Source of the DNA: Arenimonas caeni
GTDB taxonomy: Bacteria; Pseudomonadota; Gammaproteobacteria; Xanthomonadales; Xanthomonadaceae
DNA length: 64,000 nt
Assembly: GCF_003024235.1 (NCBI RefSeq)
Contig: NZ_KZ679089.1
Location: 62,001-126,000 of the forward strand
Direction: 5' to 3'
This document shows positions 46,488-56,928 of this stretch, piece after piece (within the stretch, counting starts at the first letter, position 1; each line of letters opens with the position of its first letter). The position numbers were made by a program, and so were the translations under genes. Under the pieces are notes generated by a model. That model ran no database searches. It worked only from the letters and a program-made list of their open reading frames with translations, and was not told the origin of the DNA.

Positions 46488-47825
46488 ATGGCCGAGCTCA
46501 AGGAAGCGCGGGTGCCGGATATCGGCAACGACAAGGACGTGCCCGTGATCGAGCTGCTGGTGCAGCCCGGCGACAAGGTCAGGAAGGACCAGGGCCTGGT
46601 CACCCTCGAGTCTGACAAGGCCACCATGGAAGTGCCGGCGCCGTTCGACGGCATCGTGCGCGAGCTCAAGGTCAAGGTGGGCGACGAACTGTCGGAAGGT
46701 TCGGTCGTGGCCCTGATCGAGCCGGCCGCGGCGGCCGGCGAGCCTGCGCCGGCGCCCAAGGCCGAGGCGAAAGCCGAGCCGAAGCCCGAGCCGAAGCCTG
46801 AGCCGAAGCCTGAGCCGAAGCCCGAACCCGCCGCGCGCCCGGCCGCGCCCGCTGCGCCCGCGGGCAACCCGAGCTCGCCGCCCGTGCGTTTCGACGCCGA
46901 GGCCCTGATGCCGGGCAAGGTGCCGTACGCCAGCCCGGCGGTGCGCCTGTTCGCGCGCGAGCTGGGCGTCGACCTGGCCCAGGTGGCCGGCAGCGCCCGC
47001 GCCGGCCGCATCACCCGCGAGGACGTGCAGGGTTTCGTCAAGCAGGTGATGGCCGGCGGTGCCGCGCCGCGCGCCGGCGGTGGCGGTGGCGGTGGCGGCC
47101 TCGACCTGATCCCGTGGCCGAAGGTCGATTTCTCGAAGTTCGGCGGCATCGAACGCCAGCCGCTCTCGCGCATCCAGAAGCTCAGCGGCGCCAACCTGGC
47201 GCGCAACTGGGCCATGATCCCGCACGTCACCCAGTTCGACGACGCCGACATCACCGAGATGGAGGCCTTCCGCAAGAAGCTGGGCGAGGAGAACAAGGAC
47301 GTGAAGGTCACGCCCCTGGTCTTCCTGATCAAGGCCGCGGTGGCGGCGCTGAAGAAGTACCCGGCCTTCAACGCCTCGCTCGACGGCGACGAGCTGGTGC
47401 TCAAGCAGTACTTCAACATCGGTATCGCGGTGGACACGCCCGACGGCCTGGTGGTGCCGGTGATCCGCGACGCCGACCGCAAGGGCCTGCTCGAGCTGGC
47501 CCGCGAGCTGGGCGAGGTCAGCGCCAAGGCGCGCGACAAGAAGCTCACCTCGGCCGACATGCAGGGCGGCTGCTTCTCGATCAGCTCGCTGGGTGGCATC
47601 GGCGGCACTGCGTTCACGCCGATCATCAACGCGCCGGAGGTGGCCATCCTCGGCGTCTCGCGCAGCGCGATGAAGCCGGTCTGGAACGGCAGGGAATTCG
47701 CGCCGCGCCTGGTGCTGCCGCTGAGCCTGAGCTACGACCACCGCGTGATCGACGGCGCCGCCGCGGCCCGCTTCACCAGCTACCTGGCCCAGGTGCTGGG
47801 CGACCTGCGCCGGCTGCTGCTCTGA
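46488..47825 (+). CDS. aceF: Dihydrolipoyllysine-residue acetyltransferase (PDH E2)
   Basis: AceF is the core of pyruvate dehydrogenase. The 445-residue protein has one lipoyl domain (about 5-80, lipoyl Lys in [10 protein letters not shown]), a Pro-rich swinging linker with four Glu-Pro-Lys-Pro units, a peripheral-subunit-binding domain (about 146-185; [17 protein letters not shown]) and the acyltransferase domain with [15 protein letters not shown] (active-site His and Asp). A second flexible Gly-rich linker (residues about 193-205) separates them. It overlaps the next start by one base. Only one lipoyl domain is present, against three in E. coli. Confidence 0.97.
   Translation: MAELKEARVPDIGNDKDVPVIELLVQPGDKVRKDQGLVTLESDKATMEVPAPFDGIVRELKVKVGDELSEGSVVALIEPAAAAGEPAPAPKAEAKAEPKPEPKPEPKPEPKPEPAARPAAPAAPAGNPSSPPVRFDAEALMPGKVPYASPAVRLFARELGVDLAQVAGSARAGRITREDVQGFVKQVMAGGAAPRAGGGGGGGGLDLIPWPKVDFSKFGGIERQPLSRIQKLSGANLARNWAMIPHVTQFDDADITEMEAFRKKLGEENKDVKVTPLVFLIKAAVAALKKYPAFNASLDGDELVLKQYFNIGIAVDTPDGLVVPVIRDADRKGLLELARELGEVSAKARDKKLTSADMQGGCFSISSLGGIGGTAFTPIINAPEVAILGVSRSAMKPVWNGREFAPRLVLPLSLSYDHRVIDGAAAARFTSYLAQVLGDLRRLLL
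46776..46823 (+). repeat. Four tandem 12-base repeats in the aceF linker
   Basis: GAGCCGAAGCCY is repeated four times in a row, each encoding Glu-Pro-Lys-Pro. It is inside the aceF coding frame and could change copy number by slippage without shifting the frame. Confidence 0.9.
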
Positions 47826-48736
47826 TGTCCCAGCCGCTGCCGCCCGTTCCCGGCCAGCCGCCGGCGCGCGTGCGCGTGGCGGCGGTGCAGTACGGCCAGC
47901 GCCGGGTCGCGGGCTTCGACGAGTTCGCGGCGCAGGTCGAGGAGTTCGTGCGCGTCGCGGCCGACTACGGCAGCGACTTCGTGCTGTTCCCGGAGCTGTT
48001 CACCCTGCAGCTGCTCAGCGCCGAGCCGCGCATGCTGTCGCCGGCCGAGGCGATCGAGCGCCTGAGCGAACACACGCCGGCCTTCACCGCGCTGCTGCAG
48101 CGGCTGGCGCGCCAGTACCGCATCCACGTGATCGGCGGAACGCACCCCACGCGCACCGACGAAGGCACGCTGCGCAACCCCTGCTTCATCGCCACCCGCG
48201 ACGGCGCCCTGCACCGGCGCGACAAGCTGCACATCACGCCCAGCGAGCAGGGCAGCTGGGCGGTGGGCGGTGGCGAGTCCGCCGACGTGCTGGCCACCGA
48301 CGCCGGCCCGGTGGGCATCATGGTCTGCTACGACAGCGAATTCCCCGAACTGGGCCGCCACCTCACCGACCAGGGCGCCCTGGTGCTGTTCGTGCCCTAT
48401 TGCACCGATGTGCGCTCCGGCCACCTGCGCGTGCGCTACAGCTGCCAGGCGCGCGCGGTCGAGAACCAGGTGTACGTGGTCGCGGCCGGCAACGTCGGGC
48501 ACTGCCCGGGCGTGGCCAACTTCGACATCCAGTACGCGCAGTCCGGCGTCTACACGCCCTGCGACTTCCCGTTCCCGCCCGAGGGCATCGCCGCCGAGGC
48601 CAGTGCGCAGGTCGAGCAGATCGTGTTCGCCGACCTCGACCTGGCCGCGTTGCTCGAGGCGCGCCGCGACGGCACCGTCAAGAACCTCGCCGACCGCCGG
48701 CCGGAGCTCTACGCCCGCTGGCGCCAGGCCACCTGA
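47825..48736 (+). CDS. Carbon-nitrogen hydrolase (nitrilase superfamily)
   Basis: This 303-residue protein has the nitrilase-superfamily triad: Glu in FVLFPELF (about residue 60), Lys in RRDKLHI (about 139) and Cys in IMVCYDSEFPE (about 168). Substrates in the family are amides, nitriles or N-acyl groups; nothing here fixes the substrate. The subgroup (long, with SFAVENQ-like ARAVENQVYVVAAGNVG) often acts on amides of small acids. It is embedded between aceF and lpdA with a one-base overlap at its start, so it is coexpressed with the PDH genes, which is unusual. Confidence 0.92.
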   Translation: MSQPLPPVPGQPPARVRVAAVQYGQRRVAGFDEFAAQVEEFVRVAADYGSDFVLFPELFTLQLLSAEPRMLSPAEAIERLSEHTPAFTALLQRLARQYRIHVIGGTHPTRTDEGTLRNPCFIATRDGALHRRDKLHITPSEQGSWAVGGGESADVLATDAGPVGIMVCYDSEFPELGRHLTDQGALVLFVPYCTDVRSGHLRVRYSCQARAVENQVYVVAAGNVGHCPGVANFDIQYAQSGVYTPCDFPFPPEGIAAEASAQVEQIVFADLDLAALLEARRDGTVKNLADRRPELYARWRQAT

Positions 48737-48778
48737 AACCCCGCCCGGCGTGCGTGCCGGCCCCCGCAGGAGAAAACC

Positions 48779-50524
<1,746 letters not shown>

Positions 50525-50529
50525 AAAAA

Positions 50530-50553
50530 CGCCCCGGCGGGTTCGCCGGGGCG
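50530..50553 (-). terminator. Intrinsic terminator for the DUF2061 gene, at lpdA end
   Basis: CGCCCCGGCG-GGTT-CGCCGGGGCG forms a 10-base stem. On the minus strand it is followed by seven T residues (50523-50529, AAAAAAA on the plus strand), which fits the end of the DUF2061 transcript. On the plus strand it lies just after the lpdA stop and may also slow that transcript. Confidence 0.85.
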
Positions 50554-50604
50554 CCGATCCCGACGCGGCGCTCCTGCCCCGGTGCGAGGCGGCGGGATTC
50601 GTGC

Positions 50605-50814
50605 TCAGACTCTCAGGGAGGCGCTGAACGCCGGCTTTTCGCGGCGCGCCTCGATGCGCTTCCAGACCTTTTCGTGGAAGTGGTAGGCCACGGTGTTGCA
50701 GGCCGGCTCGACCAGCGCCAGGGCGCCACCCACCACCACGCTGCCGGTGAGCGCGTAACCGACGCCGAAGGCGACAGTGAAATGAACGGCGGCGAAAGAA
50801 AGGGTCTTGGCCAT
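50605..50814 (-). CDS. DUF2061 family small membrane protein
   Basis: This 69-residue protein matches DUF2061: TLSFAAVHFTVAFGVGYALT, then SVVVGGALALVEPACNTVAY and FHEKVWKRIEARR. It has two membrane helices and a conserved Asn-x-x-x-Tyr/His end. The function is unknown. The start at 50814 is backed by GGAG upstream; the longer in-frame start at 50871 would add an unlikely Pro/Cys-rich piece. It is read alone, with its terminator downstream. Confidence 0.88.
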   Translation of the reverse strand: MAKTLSFAAVHFTVAFGVGYALTGSVVVGGALALVEPACNTVAYHFHEKVWKRIEARREKPAFSASLRV

Positions 50815-50889
50815 GGCGGGCACTCCTCGGACGACCCCCTGAGTCTGGGGGCAGCCGGGGGCCTGATCCATTCGTTTGTTTCCATTCTC

Positions 50890-50910
50890 CCGATAGCCGT
50901 CGGCTATCGG
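50890..50910. repeat. 21-base perfect palindrome
   Basis: CCGATAGCCG-T-CGGCTATCGG has 10-base arms around a single central base. It lies between the DUF2061 start and the mrpG stop. The tight, loop-free form suits a protein-binding site or a cruciform more than a terminator. Confidence 0.75.
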
Positions 50911-50916
50911 CGTCGC

Positions 50917-51291
50917 TCACTCGCGCTCGTCGGGCGCGTGGTCGGGGCGCTCGGGCACGTGCGTGTCCTCGGCGCGCCCGGGCAGCTGCGGCATGTCGTC
51001 CATGCGCAGCGACAGGCCCGCCTTGGCCATCATGAAGGCGCTGATCGGCGCGGTGATGAACAGGAAGGCGGTGATCAGCAGCTCGCGCGGCTGCGGGTCG
51101 CTGCCGATGAAGGTGTGGTAGCTCACCGAGGCCACCAGCAGGCAGCCGACGCCCAGGGTGCTGGCCTTGGTCGGGCCGTGCAGGCGCTTGAAGAATTCCG
51201 ACAGCCGCACCAGGCCGAAGGCCCCGACCAGCACGAAGGCGCTGCCGACCGCCAGCAGGACCACCAGCATGATTTCGATCACGATGCTCAT
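50917..51291 (-). CDS. mrpG: Mrp/Pha-type cation/proton antiporter subunit G
   Basis: This 124-residue subunit has three membrane helices (IEIMLVVLLAVGSAFVLVGA, STLGVGCLLVASVSYHTFIG, ELLITAFLFITAPISAFMMA) and the family FGLVRLSEFFKRLHGPTKA. It is the last subunit gene of the six-gene set and overlaps mrpF by four bases. The charged C-terminal tail (PGRAEDTHVPERPDHAPDE) is longer than in many homologues. The complex exchanges Na+ or K+ for H+ across the inner membrane. Confidence 0.93.
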   Translation of the reverse strand: MSIVIEIMLVVLLAVGSAFVLVGAFGLVRLSEFFKRLHGPTKASTLGVGCLLVASVSYHTFIGSDPQPRELLITAFLFITAPISAFMMAKAGLSLRMDDMPQLPGRAEDTHVPERPDHAPDERE

Positions 51292-51584
51292 TCGACGATG
51301 TCCCTGCGCATGACGTATTTGCTCAGCACCACGGTCGAACCGAAGCCGAGCATGGCGATCACCAGGGCCGCCTCGAAGTAGATCGAGGACTTGATGTACA
51401 TGCCCAGCAGCATCAGCTCGGCGATGGCCGTGACGCTGAGCGTGTCCAGCGCCAGGATGCGGTCGGGCACCGTCGGCCCGCGCAGCAGCCGGTAGAGCGA
51501 GAGCAGCATGGCCACGCTGACCACGAACATCGAAGCGACGATGGCGGGCTCGAGCAGGCCCAGGGGTGATCCATTCGGGGTCAC
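51288..51584 (-). CDS. mrpF: Mrp/Pha-type cation/proton antiporter subunit F
   Basis: This 98-residue subunit has three helices and the family sequence RLLRGPTVPDRILALDTL followed by AELMLLGMYIKSSIYFEAAL. The conserved Asp residue in PDRILALD is present. It overlaps both neighbours (mrpE by four bases, mrpG by four bases), so the operon is translated as a coupled unit. It has no function apart from the complex. Confidence 0.94.
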   Translation of the reverse strand: MTPNGSPLGLLEPAIVASMFVVSVAMLLSLYRLLRGPTVPDRILALDTLSVTAIAELMLLGMYIKSSIYFEAALVIAMLGFGSTVVLSKYVMRRDIVE

Positions 51585-52069
51585 GGGAAGATCTCCATCA
51601 GCGGGCGTTCGTAGCGGTCCTTGATGCCGGCGATCAGGGCGTCGGCGTCATCGAGGTTGAACACGTGGATCAGCAGGTACTTGCGGTCGCCCGACAGCGT
51701 GGTCGTCACCGTGCCGGGGGTGAGCGTGATCATGCTGGCCAGCGCGGCGATGCCGTGGATGTTGTCGATGTCCAGCGGGTACCAGACGAAGCCGGGGTGG
51801 ATGCGGGTCTCGCGGCCAAGCACCTGGCGGGCGACGGTGATGTTCGACACCAGGATGTCCCAGAGCAGGTGCATGAGCAGTCGGGGCACGCCGCGCAGGC
51901 TGCCGATGCGGGCGAACTCGCGGTCGAGCCGGGCCGCGAACAGCGGGATCACCAGGCCCAGCAGCAGGCCGAAGGCGATGTGCGCCGGGTTGAAGGCGTC
52001 GTTCATCACCAGCCAGAACGCGACCACCGACAGCGTGAGCGGGATCGAGGGGAACCAGCGCCTGAACAT
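51581..52069 (-). CDS. mrpE: Mrp/Pha-type cation/proton antiporter subunit E
   Basis: This 162-residue subunit has two N-terminal helices (SIPLTLSVVAFWLVMNDAFN, HIAFGLLLGLVIPLFAA) and a cytosolic part with the conserved ITLTPGTVTTTLSGDRKYLL and IHVFNLDDADALIAGIKDRYE. It starts at the base where the mrpD gene ends. Length and motifs are normal for the family, and no residue known to be essential is missing as far as can be seen. Confidence 0.94.
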   Translation of the reverse strand: MFRRWFPSIPLTLSVVAFWLVMNDAFNPAHIAFGLLLGLVIPLFAARLDREFARIGSLRGVPRLLMHLLWDILVSNITVARQVLGRETRIHPGFVWYPLDIDNIHGIAALASMITLTPGTVTTTLSGDRKYLLIHVFNLDDADALIAGIKDRYERPLMEIFP

Positions 52070-53607
52070 CACGGGTTCCTCCAGGCCGGGTCGGTGTCGC
52101 GCACCTGCCGGACGTAGTCCTGCGGCGACATCAGCTGCGCGGCGGTGGCGCGGGTGTACTCGACCACCGGTGCGGCGCCCAGCGACAGGGCCACGCCCAG
52201 CACCAGCAGCAGCATCGTCGCCACCGTCTCCACCGGGCGGGTGGTCGCCGGGGGCGCGCCGACCACCTCGGGCAGGGGCGGCGGCACGCGCCAGAACAGG
52301 TTGCTGCCGGCCCGCACCAGGCCGACGATGACCATCAGGCTGCTGGCCAGGATGGCGGTCCAGACCCAGGCCACGTCGGCCTCGGGCACCGCCTGCAGCA
52401 GCGCCAGCTTGCCCAAGAAGCCCGACAGCGGCGGCAGGCCGGCCACCGACACGGCGGCCACCAGGAACATCACGCCCGCGACCTTGCGCACGGCCGGCGA
52501 GGCCACCGGGTGGGTCAGGTCCCGCATCTCGTCGCCGCGGCTGCGGCGCACCAGGTCGGCGATCATGAACATCGCCGCCACCACGAAAGTGCTGTGCAGC
52601 AGGTAGTACAGGCCTGCGCCGAGCGCCGCTTCGGCCCGCAGCGAGAAGGCGATGAACAGGGTCGCCGCCGACACCACCACCAGGTAGGCCGACAGCACGC
52701 GCAGCCTCGGCGCGCCCAGCACGCCCAGCGCGCCCAGCGCCAGCGTGCCCACCGCGCCCCAGGCCATCCAGTCCTGGCCGTAGCCGGCGAGCTCGCCGGC
52801 TGGTTCGCCCAGCAGCAGCTGGCCGATGCGCAGGGTGGCGTAGATGCCGACCTTGGTCATGATCACGAACAGCGCGGCCACGGCGGCCGGCGCGCGCGCA
52901 TAGGCGTCGGGCAGCCACAGGTAGAGCGGCAGCAGCGCGGCCTTGGCGCAGAACACCACCAGCAGCAGGCCCAGCGTCGCCTTGGCGATGGTCAGGTCGG
53001 CCGGGGGCAGGGAGGCGATGCGGGCCGAGAGCTCGGCCATGTTCAGGCTGCCGAACACGCCGTACACCAGGCCCAGCGCGATCAGGAACAGGGTGGAGGC
53101 GGCGATGTTGAAGGCCACGTAGTGCAGGCCGGCGCGCATGCGCACGCCGCGTCCACCGCTGAGCAGCAGGCCGTAGGAGGCGATGAGCATCACCTCGAAG
53201 AAGACGAACAGGTTGAAGATGTCGCCGGTGAGGAAGGCGCCGTTGAGGCCCACCAGCTGGAACTGGAACAGCGCATGGAAGTGCGGCGCGCGCCGGTCCC
53301 AGCCCGAGCAGGCGTGCAGCAGGCAGGCTGCGGCGAGGATGCTGGTGGTGAGCACCATCAGCGCCGACAGCCGGTCGACCATCAGCACGATGCCCAGGTG
53401 GTTGGGCCAGTCGCCGAGCAGGTAGGCGGTGACGTCGCCGCCGCTGGCCGTGCCCAGCAGGGCGATGGCCGCGGCCAGCGTGGCCGCCATCGACAGCCAG
53501 GCGACGGTGCGCTGCGGGATGGCGCCGAAGCGGCGGTGCTCGACGAACAGGCACAGCGCGCCGCCAAGCAGCGGCAGCAGGACCGGCAGGATGGGCAGGT
53601 GGCTCAT
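52069..53607 (-). CDS. mrpD: Mrp/Pha-type cation/proton antiporter subunit D
   Basis: This 512-residue subunit is a complex I NuoL/M/N-like protein with about 14 helices. It contains GDIFNLFVFFEVMLIASYGL, the Lys-bearing helix in AKAALLPLYLWLPDAYARAP and FVIMTKVGIYATLRI, all characteristic. It probably contributes to proton or cation translocation. It overlaps mrpC by four bases and ends with a hydrophilic tail (DYVRQVRDTDPAWRNP). Confidence 0.95.
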   Translation of the reverse strand: MSHLPILPVLLPLLGGALCLFVEHRRFGAIPQRTVAWLSMAATLAAAIALLGTASGGDVTAYLLGDWPNHLGIVLMVDRLSALMVLTTSILAAACLLHACSGWDRRAPHFHALFQFQLVGLNGAFLTGDIFNLFVFFEVMLIASYGLLLSGGRGVRMRAGLHYVAFNIAASTLFLIALGLVYGVFGSLNMAELSARIASLPPADLTIAKATLGLLLVVFCAKAALLPLYLWLPDAYARAPAAVAALFVIMTKVGIYATLRIGQLLLGEPAGELAGYGQDWMAWGAVGTLALGALGVLGAPRLRVLSAYLVVVSAATLFIAFSLRAEAALGAGLYYLLHSTFVVAAMFMIADLVRRSRGDEMRDLTHPVASPAVRKVAGVMFLVAAVSVAGLPPLSGFLGKLALLQAVPEADVAWVWTAILASSLMVIVGLVRAGSNLFWRVPPPLPEVVGAPPATTRPVETVATMLLLVLGVALSLGAAPVVEYTRATAAQLMSPQDYVRQVRDTDPAWRNP

Positions 53608-53951
53608 CGGGGCGCGTCCTCGTGGCCGTCGACGTGGTCGCTGCGGTTGTCGGCGCGGCTGCGCATGGCCAGCACGATGGTCACCGCGGTCATCGCGAAG
53701 GCGATGACGATGGCGGTGAGCACCAGCGCCTGGGGCAGCGGGTCGGTGTAGCTGGCCGTGGTGGCCGCGACGCCTTCGCGCAGCACCGGCGGCTTGCCGG
53801 CCACCAGCCGGCCGCTGGAGAAGATCAGCAGGTTGGTGGCGTAGGAGAGCAGCGTCAGGCCAAGGATCAGGTCGAAGCTGCGCGCGCGCAGCATCAGGTA
53901 TACGCCGGCAAACACCAGCAGGGCGATCGCGCTGGACATCGCCAGTTCCAT
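53604..53951 (-). CDS. mrpC: Mrp/Pha-type cation/proton antiporter subunit C
   Basis: This 115-residue subunit resembles NuoK with three helices (SSAIALLVFAGVYLMLRA, SFDLILGLTLLSYATNLLIF, PLPQALVLTAIVIAFAMTAV). The family's conserved Asn in SYATNLLIFSSGRL and DPLPQALVLTAIVI are present. It overlaps the mrpA stop by one base and mrpD by four. The short polar tail (RADNRSDHVDGHEDAPR) is His/Asp-rich. Confidence 0.94.
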   Translation of the reverse strand: MELAMSSAIALLVFAGVYLMLRARSFDLILGLTLLSYATNLLIFSSGRLVAGKPPVLREGVAATTASYTDPLPQALVLTAIVIAFAMTAVTIVLAMRSRADNRSDHVDGHEDAPR

Positions 53952-56785
53952 CAGTCCACCTCAGCGGTCAGGGGGGAGCGGCGCGCGGGGTCGATCACGC
54001 CGGTGCGGGCCTCGAGCAGGCGCGAGGGCTTGAGGGTGCCCATCATCGAGAGCATCAGCATCGTGCCGCCGAACACCACCAGGTAGACGCCCAGGTCGAA
54101 GGCGGCGGCGCTGGCCAGCGGGATCGTGCCCAGCAGCGGCAGCACGAGGTCGTAATGGCCGCTGGTGAGGAAGGGCAGGCCGAACAGCATGGCCGCCAGG
54201 CCGGTGAGCGCGGCGATGGCCAGGCCGGAGGCGACCAGGCGGATGTAGTCGAAGCCGAACCGGGACTCGACCGAGGTCGCGCCCTGGATGACGTACTGGA
54301 TCAGCAGCGGCACGGCCAGGGTGAGGCCGGCGATGAAGCCGCCGCCGGGCGCGTTGTGGCCGCGCAGGAACAGGAAGATCGACACCGTCAGGGTGAGCGG
54401 GAACATGATCTGCGCGAGGTCCGCCGGCACCGGCAGCTTCACCGGCGGGCCTGGCATCACGGCCTCGGGCGCCATGCGCGCGCGCCGCAGCATGGCGTGC
54501 ACCACCAGCGCCGCGATGCCGAACACGGTGATCTCGCCGAAGGTGTCGAAGCCGCGGAAGTCGACCAGGATCACGTTCACCACGTTGGCGCCCCAGGCCT
54601 CGGGCAGCGAGCGCGCGAGCAGCTCTTCGGCGATGCCGACCGGCTCGCGGCTCATCATCGAATAGGCCAGCGCACCGGTGCCCAGGCCGGCCACCGCCGC
54701 GATCGCGCCGTCGCGCAGGCGGCGCGGCAGGCTGCGCTCGGTCGGCGAGGTGGCGGGCAGGTAGTGCATGCCCAGCAGCAGCAGCGACAGCGTCACCATC
54801 TCGACCAGCAGCTGGGTCAGGGCCAGGTCGGGCGCGGACAGCGCGACGAAGTTCAGGCTCACCGCCAGGCCCACGCCGCCCATCACGATCACCGCCAGCA
54901 GGCGCTGGCGGTAGTGCGCCAGCGTCATCAGGGTCGAGCCCACCAGCAGCACCCACAGCACCCATTCCAGGCGGCCCATCGGCTGGCCGAAGGCGAGGTC
55001 GGGAACCGGCGGCCCGCCTTCCGGCCAGGACGCGAGGTAGGGCGCGGCGCCCGCGGCCACCGCCGCCAGCACCAGCCACACCATGCTGCGCTGCAGGCTG
55101 CCGTTGGCAATGGCCTTGGTGGCGCGCTGGGCATTGCGCAGCAGCGAGTCGATGTTGAGGCGGAACAGCCGGTGGCCGGTGGCCCGGATCACCACGGCGT
55201 GCAGGTCGAACAACCGGCGCAGGCCGAAGTACAGGGCGATGCCGGCGAGCACGCCGGCGGCGCTCATCGCCAGCGGCAGGTTGAAGCCGTGCCAGATCGA
55301 AAGACTGTAGGCCGGCACCGCGTCGCCGAGCACGCCGCGTGCTGCGATCTCCAGCGCCGCGCCGATGGTCGGGCCGGGCGCGATGCCCACGGCCAGGCAG
55401 GCCAGCACCAGCAGGGCCACCGGCACGCGCATGAACAGCGGCGGCTCATGCACCTCGCCCTTGACCGCGCGCGGGCCCTTGCCGAAGAAGGTGTCGTGCA
55501 CGAAGCGCAGGCTGTAGGCCATGCCGAAGGCGCCGAACAGCAGCGCCGCGACCGGGATGCCGGTGCGCAGCACGTCGTGGCCCTGGATCGCCAGCGCCTC
55601 GGCGAAGAACATCTCCTTGGACAGGAAGCCGTTGAGCAGCGGGATGCCGGCCATGGCCAGGCTGGCCAGGATGGCCAGCGTGGCGGTGATGGGCATCAGC
55701 CGGCGCAGGCCGCCGAGCCGGCGCATGTCGCGGGTGCCGGTCTCGTGGTCGATGATGCCGGCGGCCATGAACAGCGAGGCCTTGAAGGTGGCGTGGTTGA
55801 TGATGTGGAACAGCGCCGCCACCACCGCCATCGGCGAGCCCAGGCCCAGCAGCAGGGTGATCAGGCCCAGGTGCGAGATGGTCGAATAGGCCAGCAGCCC
55901 CTTGAGGTCGTGCTGGAAGATCGCGTACCAGCTGCCCACCAGCAGCGTGACCGCGCCGACGCTGCTGACCAGGTAGAAGAACAGGTCACTGCCGGCCAGC
56001 GCCGGGTGCAGGCGCGCGAGCAGGAACACGCCGGCCTTCACCATCGTCGCCGAATGCAGGTAGGCCGACACCGGGGTCGGCGCCGCCATGGCCTGCGGCA
56101 GCCAGAAGTGGAAGGGGAACTGCGCGCTCTTGGTGAACACCGCCGCCAGCACCAGCACCAGCACCCAGGGATAGAGCGGGTGCGCCAGCAGCAGTTCTCC
56201 CGAGGCCAGCACCACGTCGAGCTCATAGCTGCCGACGATGTTGCCGATCATCACCACGCCGGCCAGCAGGGCCAGGCCGCCGGCGCCGGTGATCACCAGG
56301 GCCATGCGGGCGCCGTCGCGGGCGTCGGAGCGGTGGTGCCAGAAGCCGATCAGCAGGAAGGAGCTGATGCTCGTCAGCTCCCAGAACACGGCCAGCAGCA
56401 GCAGGTTGCCGGCCAGCACCATGCCCAGCATCGCGCCCATGAACAGCAGCAGCAGCGACAGGAAGCGCGGCATGCTGTCTTCCTGGCTGAGGTAGTAGCG
56501 CGCGTACAGGACGATCAGGCCGCCGATGCCCAGCACCAGGCCGGCGAACATCCAGGCCAGGCCATCCAGGCGCAGGCTGAAGGCCAGGCCCAGCCCCGGG
56601 ATCCACTCGCGGCTGCTGCGCGCCGCGCCTTCGTCGAGCACCAGGCTCGTGAGCAATGCCAGGAGCACCAGGCCAATGACCGGTGCCATCCCGGCCAACC
56701 AGGCCGCGAGACGGCGGCGCGAAGCCGGCAACAGGCCGACCAGCAGCGCCAGGACGAACGGGGTGGCCAGGAGAAGTTCGAGCAT
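53951..56785 (-). CDS. mrpA: Mrp/Pha-type cation/proton antiporter subunit A, fused A/B form
   Basis: This 944-residue protein joins MrpA (NuoL-like part about 1-640, NuoJ-like part about 640-790) to a C-terminal MrpB-like domain (about 800-930; IFLFLRGHNAPGGGFIAGL, FGFDYIRLVASGL). A separate mrpB gene is absent from the operon, as in group 2 (Pha-type) systems. Key stretches are VFWELTSISSFLLIGFWHH, the Lys-bearing KSAQFPFHFWLPQAMAAPTP and SAYLHSATMVKAGVFLLARL. I start at 56785 (MLELLLATPF). It is the first gene, and its promoter lies in the 143-base gap shared with the SDR-like gene. Confidence 0.95.
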   Translation of the reverse strand: MLELLLATPFVLALLVGLLPASRRRLAAWLAGMAPVIGLVLLALLTSLVLDEGAARSSREWIPGLGLAFSLRLDGLAWMFAGLVLGIGGLIVLYARYYLSQEDSMPRFLSLLLLFMGAMLGMVLAGNLLLLAVFWELTSISSFLLIGFWHHRSDARDGARMALVITGAGGLALLAGVVMIGNIVGSYELDVVLASGELLLAHPLYPWVLVLVLAAVFTKSAQFPFHFWLPQAMAAPTPVSAYLHSATMVKAGVFLLARLHPALAGSDLFFYLVSSVGAVTLLVGSWYAIFQHDLKGLLAYSTISHLGLITLLLGLGSPMAVVAALFHIINHATFKASLFMAAGIIDHETGTRDMRRLGGLRRLMPITATLAILASLAMAGIPLLNGFLSKEMFFAEALAIQGHDVLRTGIPVAALLFGAFGMAYSLRFVHDTFFGKGPRAVKGEVHEPPLFMRVPVALLVLACLAVGIAPGPTIGAALEIAARGVLGDAVPAYSLSIWHGFNLPLAMSAAGVLAGIALYFGLRRLFDLHAVVIRATGHRLFRLNIDSLLRNAQRATKAIANGSLQRSMVWLVLAAVAAGAAPYLASWPEGGPPVPDLAFGQPMGRLEWVLWVLLVGSTLMTLAHYRQRLLAVIVMGGVGLAVSLNFVALSAPDLALTQLLVEMVTLSLLLLGMHYLPATSPTERSLPRRLRDGAIAAVAGLGTGALAYSMMSREPVGIAEELLARSLPEAWGANVVNVILVDFRGFDTFGEITVFGIAALVVHAMLRRARMAPEAVMPGPPVKLPVPADLAQIMFPLTLTVSIFLFLRGHNAPGGGFIAGLTLAVPLLIQYVIQGATSVESRFGFDYIRLVASGLAIAALTGLAAMLFGLPFLTSGHYDLVLPLLGTIPLASAAAFDLGVYLVVFGGTMLMLSMMGTLKPSRLLEARTGVIDPARRSPLTAEVD

Positions 56786-56928
56786 CGCGTTCCTTGCTTG
56801 TCCGCGTCCTGCGGCCGGGAGCCGGGGCGGCGGTGGGGGGAGTCGTCGCACGACGAGTTGGCCGACGAATATATCGCACCCGGTTGTTCGTGCGCCGTGC
56901 ACGCCGCCGCCGCGGGTAAGCTTCGGCC

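Noticed and set aside
46776-46823. Tandem repeats as a CRISPR-like or regulatory array
   Set aside because: The four 12-base units are in frame, encode the Glu-Pro-Lys-Pro linker of AceF and have no spacers.
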